A stretch of 6,571 nt of DNA from Clostridia bacterium (GTDB lineage: Bacteria; Bacillota; Clostridia; TANB77; UBA1234). Position numbers and translations under genes: made by a program. The stretch's first letter is position 1; each line of letters opens with the position of its first letter. The stretch lies in the NCBI GenBank assembly GCA_900753975.1, contig CAAEBC010000030.1:1-6571 (forward strand), in the 5' to 3' direction. Under the pieces are notes generated by a model. That model saw nothing but the letters and a program-made list of their open reading frames with translations, did not search any database and was not told the DNA's origin. This document shows, piece after piece, positions 1-5,327 of this stretch.

Positions 1-926
1 ATGCAAGTGGAAAAACGAAGACACATAAGGTTAGTGTAACAAATTATAAAGTACCAACAATAGCAGATAAAGTAAAAGTAGGAGATTATGTGGAATATAT
101 ACCAGATACAGCAGAGTATACAACGGATACAAACAATACAGGACGTACATCAACGCAAACATTAAATACAGAAACGAAAGATTGGAGAGTTTTATATGTA
201 AATTCAGAAACAGGAGAAGTATTACTAACGACAAATGGAATAGTAAACAATGGAACATATTTGCAAGGTAAAAAAGGATATTTCAGAGGACCAACAGAAT
301 TAAATAATATATGTAAAGCACTGTATAGTAATAGCAGTTTAGGAATAACAGCAAGAAGTATGACGATAGAAGATTTAAATAAAGCATATAATTATACACC
401 AAGCGAACCAACAAGATATGCATATTATCCAAAGGAAACAACATTTGCAGAAGGAGACACAACAATAGAATATAATGGCAAGACGTACACAAAGACATCA
501 CATGGCGATAGTACAGCAAAATTTTACACAAGTGACGGAGGAGGCATAGAAAAAACAGATGGTGATGGATTTACATACAGAGAACCAGAAGCAGGCAACC
601 CAGTATATGTAACGCAAACGTATTATGGCTACTACAATCCAAGTTTAAGTAATTCAACAGTCGGAAGTATTTTAGGAAATTCTTGGGGTTGGCTGGCTTC
701 GCCGTGTGTTGGCATTGACTCGTCTTATGCGATCTTCGGTGTGCGCCGTGTTGACGGTGGTGGCGTTAACGTGGATTTCTTGTACTATTCGATTGGTTTC
801 ACGAATAGCTACAGCAATGGGGTCCGTCCGCTAGTTTCTCTGGGCTCTATGCTTCAAATAGATACCAGCGATACAGCAAGGGATGGAAGCATGTCAGCGA
901 AAGCATGGAAAATAATCAAGAAGTAA
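1..926 (+). CDS. C-terminal part of a probable DGR-diversified accessory protein with a DUF6273-like / C-type-lectin-like end
   Basis: The reading frame is open from the first complete codon (base 3) to TAA at 924-926, giving at least 307 residues; the start lies outside the window. A GTG at 90 has a GGAG upstream but falls inside the continuous segment VGDYVEYIP, so it is probably internal. Residues here are numbered from that GTG. The body (residues 1-197) is Thr/Asn/Tyr-rich, has no cysteine-rich or catalytic motif I recognise, and includes KDWRVLYVNSETGEV, a type of segment I associate with gut-Firmicutes accessory proteins. The end (198-253) runs from WLASP through GVR, GGGVNV and GVRPLVSL, resembling DUF6273-like or C-type-lectin-like domains. 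A 27-residue basic tail follows the block. Codon use changes abruptly at 681-848. Related proteins often have prepilin-like or secreted N-termini, but that part is not visible. The function is unknown; ligand binding is an inference. Confidence that it is a real gene is high. Confidence 0.85.
   Translation, partial: ASGKTKTHKVSVTNYKVPTIADKVKVGDYVEYIPDTAEYTTDTNNTGRTSTQTLNTETKDWRVLYVNSETGEVLLTTNGIVNNGTYLQGKKGYFRGPTELNNICKALYSNSSLGITARSMTIEDLNKAYNYTPSEPTRYAYYPKETTFAEGDTTIEYNGKTYTKTSHGDSTAKFYTSDGGGIEKTDGDGFTYREPEAGNPVYVTQTYYGYYNPSLSNSTVGSILGNSWGWLASPCVGIDSSYAIFGVRRVDGGGVNVDFLYYSIGFTNSYSNGVRPLVSLGSMLQIDTSDTARDGSMSAKAWKIIKK
681..848 (+). repeat. Putative DGR variable region (VR) inside the accessory gene
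   Basis: Counted by hand, the 170 bases 681-850 are 52% GC, against 26% for 301-400. Adenine is 20 of 168 bases (12%), against 47% in 301-400. Only one of 56 codons (CTA, 831) ends in A, against 34 of 56 in codons 90-257. Many codons are NNY at positions where an AAY template codon would give Gly, Ile, Asp, Tyr, Phe, Arg or Asn: GGC 711, ATT 714, GAC 717, TAT 726, ATC 732, CGT 747, GAC 753, AAC 768, GAT 774, TTC 777, TAT 786, ATT 792, TTC 798, TAC 810. The GC-rich 3' end (about 819-848, encoding GVRPLVSLGS) would correspond to the constant, IMH-like end. In known DGRs, adenine-specific mutagenesis of a template repeat produces this pattern. The template and reverse transcriptase are not in the window, so the call rests on composition and codon pattern alone. 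Confidence 0.6.
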
Positions 927-936
927 GATTTTAATA

Positions 937-965
937 TTTACAAATAATGCGAAGTGTTATATAAT
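937..965 (+). promoter_or_regulatory. Sigma-A-type promoter of the valS leader
   Basis: A -35 box TTTACA (937-942) and a perfect -10 box TATAAT (960-965) are separated by 17 bases. Transcription should begin near 972, just upstream of T-box stem I. The promoter starts only 10 bases after the stop codon of the upstream accessory gene. I see no terminator between them, so some read-through into the leader is possible. Confidence 0.8.
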
Positions 966-971
966 ATGCAC

Positions 972-1219
972 ATATTGAAAGGCTGGGAACAAGAGGAGTA
1001 AGTAAGTAAAGCTAAAAGAGAGAAAAAGTTATTAAGCTGAGAGCTTTTTCGAGTGAATGCTTATTGAAGGTAGCTTGGGAGTCGCGTTTCTGAATTTAGT
1101 AAGAAATGCCGTGCACACGCGTTAAGTGTTAATGAGGTAATATTCTTTTTAAAGATTTATTATAAATTAAGGTGGTAACACGAAATTAAAGTCGTCCTTT
1201 TGGCAAGGGCGACTTTTTT
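972..1219 (+). promoter_or_regulatory. T-box leader sensing tRNA-Val (GUA specifier)
   Basis: This untranslated leader controls the downstream operon by binding uncharged tRNA. The base of stem I pairs CAAG (990-993) with CTTG (1074-1077). The specifier loop has AGTA on the 5' side (997-1000) and GAA on the 3' side (1066-1068). One base after GAA comes the specifier GTA (1070-1072), a valine codon. The apical hairpin pairs AAAAAG (1023-1028) with CTTTTT (1044-1049) and carries GCTGAGAG in its loop. A second hairpin pairs GCGTTTCT (1084-1091) with AGAAATGC (1102-1109). The T-box core AAGGTGGTAACACG is at 1169-1182. Its bulge TGGT (1173-1176) complements ACCA, which fits an A discriminator base as expected for tRNA-Val. 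The antiterminator pairs AAGG (1169-1172) plus ACG (1180-1182) with CGT plus CCTT (1193-1199), which excludes the terminator. Specifier and downstream valS agree. Confidence 0.95.
1188..1219 (+). terminator. Intrinsic terminator arm of the T-box switch
   Basis: A 12-bp stem, 1188-1199 with 1205-1216 (one G·U pair), encloses the 5-base loop TTGGC and ends in a run of T (1214-1219). The 5' arm includes the CGTCCTT that the antiterminator also uses, so the two structures are mutually exclusive. With charged tRNA-Val this hairpin should stop transcription before the small membrane gene and valS. Confidence 0.93.
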
Positions 1220-1236
1220 GATAGGAAGTGAAGTTT

Positions 1237-1410
1237 ATGTGGCTAAAATTGATTGGTAGCATTATTCTACTTATGGGATGTTTACTTATTTTTGACGGCA
1301 GACGAGTCGCAAAAAAATATTTGAATTTTGGAGAAGAAAACTTGGCAACAGTAAGTATAAAACTATTTGGCTTTGTACTTACAGTCGTCGGTGGTTTTAT
1401 GATGTTTTAA
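1237..1410 (+). CDS. Small two-helix membrane protein in the valS T-box operon, function unknown
   Basis: The 57-residue product has a hydrophobic helix near residues 3-20, a polar loop with a basic stretch (DGRRVAKK) and FGEENLA, and a second hydrophobic helix near 40-57. This suggests a hairpin in the cytoplasmic membrane. I chose ATG 1237 because AGGAAG (1223-1228) lies 8 bases upstream. An in-frame GTG at 1228 would add three residues but overlaps that ribosome binding site. The gene begins 17 bases after the T-box terminator and ends 37 bases before valS, so the T-box should control both. I recall similar short hydrophobic proteins in Clostridia but no assigned function, and would not guess one. 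A real gene is likely from the ribosome binding site, operon position and protein composition. Confidence 0.75.
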   Translation: MWLKLIGSIILLMGCLLIFDGRRVAKKYLNFGEENLATVSIKLFGFVLTVVGGFMMF

Positions 1411-1447
1411 AAAAATAAATTTAATATATATTTTAGGAGGAAAAGAT

Positions 1448-4078
1448 ATGAAATTAATCGAGAAAAATTACGAACCTAAAGATTTCGAAGAGAGAATCTA
1501 TAGTAATTGGCTAGAAAAAAGGTATTTTGAAGCACATAACGATTCAGATAAAAAACCTTTTACAATAGTTATGCCACCACCAAATATTACTGGTGTTTTA
1601 CATATGGGACATGGAATGGACAACACACTTCAAGATATAATCGTAAGATATAAAAGAATGCAAGGCTTTGAAACTTTATGGGTTCCAGGTATTGACCATG
1701 CAAGTATTGCAACAGAGGCAAAAATAGTTGAGCAAATGCGTAAAGAAGGCATCACTAAAGAAGATTTAGGAAGAGAAAAGTTCTTAGAAAGAGCTTGGGC
1801 TTGGAAAGAAAAATATGGCGGAACAATACTAAATCAGCTTAAGAAAATGGGTGTTTCTTGTGATTGGTCAAGAGTAAGCTTTACTATGGACGAACACTTA
1901 ACAAAGGCTGTAAAGAAAGTATTTGTAGACATGTATAATAAAGGACAAATATATAAAGGCGAAAGAATGATTAACTGGTGTCCTAAATGTATGACATCTA
2001 TTTCAGATGCAGAGGTTGAATATGAAGAAGAAGCTGGACATTTATGGCATATAAGATATAAAACACCAGATGGAAAAGACGAAATAATAGTTGCTACAAC
2101 AAGACCTGAAACAATGCTTGGAGATACTGCTGTTGCCGTTCATCCAGATGACGAAAGATATACTCATCTTATCGGAAAAACAGTTGTACTTCCTATAATG
2201 AATAAAGAAATTCCTATAGTTGCTGATGAATATGTAGAAAAAGAGTTTGGAACAGGTGCTGTTAAGATAACTCCTGCACATGACCCAAATGACTTTGAAG
2301 TTGGTCTTCGTCATAATTTGGAAGTTATAAAAGTATTTACAGATGATGCTCACATGAATGATTTAGTACCTAAATATGAGGGAATGGATAGACTTACAGC
2401 TAGAAAAGCAATTGTTGAAGATTTGGAAAAGTTAGGTGCACTTGTAAAAACAGAAAACTACTCACATAACGTAGGAAAATGTTATAGATGCCACGAAACA
2501 GTTGAACCAGCTGTTTCTAAACAATGGTTTATGAAAATGAAGGATCTTGCAAAACCTGCAAATGAAGCTGTTAGAAGTGGAGAGATGAAATTTATTCCAG
2601 AAAGATTTGATAAAATTTATTTTAGCTGGATGGATAACGTAAAAGATTGGTGTATTTCAAGACAATTATGGTGGGGACATAGAATACCAGCATATTATTG
2701 CGAAGAATGTGGAGAAATGACTGTATCAGCAGAAGAAGTTACTACTTGTCCAAAATGTGGAAGTCACAAAATGCATCAAGATGAAGATACATTAGATACA
2801 TGGTTTAGCTCAGCTTTATGGCCTTTTGCTACACTTGGCTGGCCAGACGAAACACCAGACTTTAAAAAGTTTTTCCCAACAGATGTTTTGGTTACAGGTT
2901 ATGATATTATATTCTTCTGGGTTGCAAGAATGTTGTTTTCAAGTATTGAACACACAGGAAAAGTACCATTTAAGCATGTTTTAATACATGGTCTTGTAAG
3001 AGATGAGCTTGGAAGAAAAATGTCTAAATCCCTTGGAAATGGTGTTGATCCACTAGAAGTTATAGATAAATATGGTGCAGATTCATTTAGATATGCACTA
3101 GTTCAAGGAACAGCTCCTGGTAACGATATGAGATATTTGCCTGAAAAGATAGAAGCCGGAAGAAATTTTGCAAACAAACTTTGGAATGCTTCTAGATTTG
3201 CTATGATGAATTTTGGCGAATCTGAATTAAAACATGACGAAAGCAAAATGTGTATTGAAGATAAATGGATTTTGAGCAAAGCCAATACTGCTGTAAAAGA
3301 AATTACAGATTGTATGGAAAAATATGAATTTGGTGTAGCTATTCAAAAGATTATGGAGCTTATAAGAGATGAAATTTGTGATTGGTATATAGAGATGATT
3401 AAGCCTAGACTTTATGATATGACAAATGAAACAAGAGATGAAGCTTTATATACTTTAAATGAAATTTTAAAAATTTCACTTAAACTACTTCACCCATTTA
3501 TGCCTTTTATAACAGAGGAAATATACATGAATTTGAAGCATAATGATGAAAGTATAATGATTTCAGCTTGGCCAAAATACGATGAAAAAAATAACTATAA
3601 ACAAGAGGAAGAAGATATAGAACTAATTAAAGAAGTTATTAAAAATACTAGAAATATAAGAGCTAATATGAACGTAGCACCATCTAGAAAAGCTAGTATG
3701 ATATTTGTAACTGAAAATAGTAGGGTTATTGAAGAAGGCAAATCATTTATAGAAAAGCTAGCATCAGCAGATAAGATAATAATTCAAAAAGCTAAATCTG
3801 GTATTTCAGATACAGCAGTTTCTATAGCAGCTCCTGGAATGGAAATATATATTCCTTTTGATGAGTTAGTTGATATAGATAAAGAAATAGAAAGACTTGA
3901 AAAAGAACTATTAACTTACAAAAACGAAATTAAGAGAGTAGAAAAAATGCTTTCAAATGAAGGATTTGTAGCAAAAGCTCCTGCAAGTAAGATTGAAGAA
4001 GAAAAGGCTAAAAAAGTTAAATATGAGGAACTTTTAATAAAAACAGAAGAAAGAATTTCAAGTTTGAAAAATAAATAA
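1448..4078 (+). CDS. valS: Valyl-tRNA synthetase
   Basis: This cytoplasmic class I synthetase charges tRNA-Val with valine using ATP. The 876 residues match the usual length of about 870-880 for the bacterial enzyme. Visible motifs in order: PPPNITGVLHMGHG with the HIGH-type signature HMGH (52-55); NWCPKC with C178 and C181; the editing-domain motif TTRPETMLGDT beginning at 217; CYRCHE (C345, C348); a zinc-ribbon-like pair C418/C421 and C434/C437; DTWFSSALWPF; and KMSKS (524-528). The C-terminal region from about 805 is charged and coiled-coil-like (IDKEIERLEKELL), as expected for the ValRS tRNA-binding arm. AGGAGG (1435-1440) sits 7 bases before ATG. It is the last gene of the T-box operon, and the GUA specifier independently supports the valine assignment. 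I see no frameshift or missing catalytic residue. Confidence 0.98.
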   Translation: MKLIEKNYEPKDFEERIYSNWLEKRYFEAHNDSDKKPFTIVMPPPNITGVLHMGHGMDNTLQDIIVRYKRMQGFETLWVPGIDHASIATEAKIVEQMRKEGITKEDLGREKFLERAWAWKEKYGGTILNQLKKMGVSCDWSRVSFTMDEHLTKAVKKVFVDMYNKGQIYKGERMINWCPKCMTSISDAEVEYEEEAGHLWHIRYKTPDGKDEIIVATTRPETMLGDTAVAVHPDDERYTHLIGKTVVLPIMNKEIPIVADEYVEKEFGTGAVKITPAHDPNDFEVGLRHNLEVIKVFTDDAHMNDLVPKYEGMDRLTARKAIVEDLEKLGALVKTENYSHNVGKCYRCHETVEPAVSKQWFMKMKDLAKPANEAVRSGEMKFIPERFDKIYFSWMDNVKDWCISRQLWWGHRIPAYYCEECGEMTVSAEEVTTCPKCGSHKMHQDEDTLDTWFSSALWPFATLGWPDETPDFKKFFPTDVLVTGYDIIFFWVARMLFSSIEHTGKVPFKHVLIHGLVRDELGRKMSKSLGNGVDPLEVIDKYGADSFRYALVQGTAPGNDMRYLPEKIEAGRNFANKLWNASRFAMMNFGESELKHDESKMCIEDKWILSKANTAVKEITDCMEKYEFGVAIQKIMELIRDEICDWYIEMIKPRLYDMTNETRDEALYTLNEILKISLKLLHPFMPFITEEIYMNLKHNDESIMISAWPKYDEKNNYKQEEEDIELIKEVIKNTRNIRANMNVAPSRKASMIFVTENSRVIEEGKSFIEKLASADKIIIQKAKSGISDTAVSIAAPGMEIYIPFDELVDIDKEIERLEKELLTYKNEIKRVEKMLSNEGFVAKAPASKIEEEKAKKVKYEELLIKTEERISSLKNK

Positions 4079-4087
4079 AAAGCCGAA

Positions 4088-4119
4088 GGCTGTCTGCAAA
4101 AAAACGTAGACAGCCTTTT
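4088..4119 (+). terminator. Terminator of the valS operon, probably bidirectional
   Basis: A 10-bp stem (4088-4097 with 4106-4115, one G·U pair) encloses an A-rich 8-base loop and is followed by TTTT (4116-4119). It begins 10 bases after the valS stop. On the minus strand the same hairpin lies just after the stop of the convergent small gene and is followed by TTCGGCTTTTT, so it probably ends both transcripts. A smaller hairpin AGCC-GAA-GGCT (4081-4091) overlaps its left arm and would compete with it. Confidence 0.88.
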
Positions 4120-4123
4120 GAAG

Positions 4124-4318
4124 TTAGAAGAGCGGCACGATCAGGTTAATCACCCATAGTGTGCCACCGATGAACAGTGCCCAAAGGGCGAATCGGACAA
4201 ATCCGACCGCGAGCCCCAAGAAGAGTTTCACGACGAATTTTATGATACCGATTATCGCAGATACGACAAGCACCCAGAAAAAGAATCTGAGCACGAACAT
4301 GATGATCCCGGTTAACAT
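4124..4318 (-). CDS. Small, very hydrophobic membrane protein, function unknown
   Basis: The 64-residue product is almost entirely hydrophobic, with two likely membrane helices (about 3-28 and 33-62) and a few Lys/Arg near the turn (K27, K31). Translation should begin at ATG 4318-4316: AAGGAGG (complement of 4328-4334) lies 9 bases upstream, and a strong promoter precedes it. I recognise no family signature. The DNA is unlike its neighbours: 48% GC over 4121-4320, with many codons ending in C or G (ATC, TTC, GTC, GTG, CTC), against 22% GC in a sampled part of valS (3601-3660). This suggests acquisition from a higher-GC donor or different codon selection. Its size also fits toxin-like or stress-response membrane peptides, but nothing here shows which. 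It converges on valS and shares the terminator at 4088-4119. Confidence 0.78.
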   Translation of the reverse strand: MLTGIIMFVLRFFFWVLVVSAIIGIIKFVVKLFLGLAVGFVRFALWALFIGGTLWVINLIVPLF

Positions 4319-4386
4319 AGTGTCTTACCTCCTTACTTTTGTGCGGTTGGATTGTTACAACACTCCGATTTTAAAATGAATACTAC

Positions 4387-4412
4387 CATTAGTATAGCAT
4401 TATTTACTAATG
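4387..4412. promoter_or_regulatory. Candidate operator: 8-bp inverted repeat over the minus-strand promoter
   Basis: CATTAGTA (4387-4394) and TACTAATG (4405-4412) form a perfect inverted repeat with a 10-base spacer. The dyad covers the -10 box and most of the spacer of the minus-strand promoter, so a dimeric repressor bound there would block RNA polymerase. The half-site centres are 18 bases apart, close to two helical turns. The regulator is not identifiable, and chance in AT-rich DNA cannot be excluded. Confidence 0.5.
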
Positions 4413-4419
4413 AAGTCAA
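4391..4419 (-). promoter_or_regulatory. Sigma-A-type promoter of the 64-residue membrane protein gene
   Basis: Read on the minus strand, a -35 box TTGACT (complement of 4414-4419) and a -10 box TATACT (complement of 4391-4396) are exactly 17 bases apart. A TGC extended -10 element lies just before the -10 box. The transcript would carry a leader of about 65 bases before ATG 4318. This is among the best promoters in the window and supports the small gene being real. Confidence 0.8.
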
Positions 4420-4446
4420 CGGTATACATAATTTACAAATATAGGA

Positions 4447-4475
4447 TTGAATATTTTACAGTCTTGTGGTATAAT
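4447..4475 (+). promoter_or_regulatory. Extended -10 promoter of the YhhN-like gene
   Basis: A -35-like TTGAAT (4447-4452) lies 17 bases before a perfect TATAAT (4470-4475), which is preceded by an extended TGG (4467-4469). The start codon is 34 bases beyond the -10 box. The minus-strand promoter at 4391-4419 faces the other way, with the two -35 boxes 27 bases apart, making this a divergent promoter region. Confidence 0.8.
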
Positions 4476-4496
4476 CACCTAGTCAAAAATAATATT

Positions 4497-4503
4497 GGAG
4501 GTG
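4497..4503 (+). promoter_or_regulatory. Ribosome binding site that fixes the start of the YhhN-like gene
   Basis: GGAGGTG lies 6 bases before ATG 4510. An in-frame TTG at 4495 overlaps this site, so it cannot use it and is not the likely start. Confidence 0.85.
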
Positions 4504-4509
4504 TCTAGT

Positions 4510-5145
4510 ATGGAGAAACGGGCTAAAAGGGAGGCTCTCGACTTCTTACTTTCGAATAATTTCAAATCCACGGTTACAATGTTGTTGTCTGTAATAGCAA
4601 TCGTTAGGTACATCGTTTTTCCAAGCTTACCTCGAGAAACTTGCATGTATGCCATTCTACTGTCAACATTTGCAGACTTGATTCTCATGAACTATAGAGG
4701 TATACCAAAGCTGGTCTTCAAAAAGGCTAATTTTGGAGTAGGAGCATTTCTGTTCGGAATTGTACAGATTTTGTACCATATTTGCTTCCTTAGGGTTATG
4801 GAAATAAGTGCACTGGTTACACTAAATCATGCGGGATATGTAGCACTTTTTATTGGAGTTTTGGTTATTCCGTCGCTTCTTTTCATAATGTCTGAGAGAA
4901 ATCATATTTATATTATTGGCGTTTTGATATATTCAATTTGCCTATTATTTAATATGATGACTATTTTTAATGCTGCGTATATGCTAGGAAACAGGCACAT
5001 ATTTGCCGCAATTGGTATTGTACTATTTATGGTATCTGATATGTTTATTTTGATTAGAGAGAATATGAAAGATAGTACATTTGTTAGAAAATTGATTTGG
5101 ATTTTTTATCCACTTGGTCAGATTATGATTATTCTTGGTGTTTAA
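4510..5145 (+). CDS. YhhN/TMEM86-like integral membrane protein (possible lysoplasmalogenase)
   Basis: The 211-residue product has a charged N-terminus (EKRAKRE) and then about seven or eight hydrophobic segments spread to the C-terminus, so it is a cytoplasmic-membrane protein. Two segments resemble the YhhN/TMEM86 family: FADLILMN (D56) followed by NFGVGAFLFGIVQILYH, and the C-terminal IGIVLFMVSDMFILI (D177) followed by YPLGQIMIILGV. Family members I know of, such as mammalian TMEM86B and the Legionella homologue, are lysoplasmalogenases that cleave the vinyl-ether bond of lysoplasmalogens, and conserved acidic residues in these segments are thought to matter. Activity of this protein is inferred from family resemblance only. 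It appears to be a single-gene unit between its own extended -10 promoter and a strong terminator, divergent from the 64-residue gene. An alternative is an unrelated polytopic membrane protein. Confidence 0.68.
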   Translation: MEKRAKREALDFLLSNNFKSTVTMLLSVIAIVRYIVFPSLPRETCMYAILLSTFADLILMNYRGIPKLVFKKANFGVGAFLFGIVQILYHICFLRVMEISALVTLNHAGYVALFIGVLVIPSLLFIMSERNHIYIIGVLIYSICLLFNMMTIFNAAYMLGNRHIFAAIGIVLFMVSDMFILIRENMKDSTFVRKLIWIFYPLGQIMIILGV

Positions 5146-5152
5146 GCCGTGT

Positions 5153-5213
5153 AAAGAGAGGTTTTTTGAATTATTTACCTATATGGTAATGATTTGAAAT
5201 AACCTCTCTTTTT
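5153..5213 (+). terminator. Long hairpin terminator after the YhhN-like gene
   Basis: AAAGAGAGGTT (5153-5163) pairs perfectly with AACCTCTCTTT (5201-5211), and T continues to 5213. The 37 bases between are not simply a loop: TTACC and GGTAA at their centre form a small inner stem with loop TATAT, so the structure is a long imperfect hairpin. It starts 7 bases after the stop codon. The A-run before the stem and T-run after it would make it work in both orientations. Confidence 0.85.
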
Positions 5214-5251
5214 CATATAAAAGAAATATATAGTAATTTTTGTTTTGGAAA

Positions 5252-5282
5252 TTTACAAGGTAATTTTTTTTTGTCTTATAAC
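5252..5282 (+). promoter_or_regulatory. Possible weak sigma-A-like promoter before spoIVB
   Basis: TTTACA (5252-5257) is followed after 19 bases by TATAAC (5277-5282), a longer spacing than ideal in very AT-rich DNA. In Bacillus subtilis spoIVB is transcribed in the forespore (sigma-F and mainly sigma-G). I found no clear sigma-G-type -35/-10 pair between 5214 and 5327, so the true promoter remains uncertain. Confidence 0.25.
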
Positions 5283-5327
5283 TTTTATCATTTTTGGACA
5301 AGTTATTTTTGAGGAAGGAGTACAAAA

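Noticed and set aside
31..531. Leu/Tyr-rich minus-strand frames opposite the accessory gene
   Set aside because: Their odd low-complexity composition results from reading A-rich codons backwards. No ribosome binding site precedes them.
846..862. Hairpin just after the variable block (TCTAT with ATAGA, 7-base loop)
   Set aside because: DGR targets often have a hairpin after the variable region, but five A/T-rich pairs are too weak to count as evidence in this composition.
90..926. Full-length gene starting at GTG 90 with GGAG at 81-84
   Set aside because: The frame continues upstream to the window edge without a stop, and VGDYVEYIP spans the GTG as one coherent segment. The gene is more likely cut by the window edge.
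4161..4379. Plus-strand open frame of 72 codons opposite the small minus-strand gene
   Set aside because: It has no ribosome binding site and lies antisense to a gene with a strong promoter and Shine-Dalgarno sequence. It is a shadow.
4455..4475. TTTACA (4455-4460) as the -35 box for TATAAT 4470-4475
   Set aside because: The spacing would be only 9 bases. TTGAAT at 4447-4452 gives the proper 17 bases.
5214..5327. CATATAA (5214-5220) as a sigma-G -10 box for spoIVB
   Set aside because: It matches only partly, has no properly spaced -35 partner, and directly abuts the upstream terminator.
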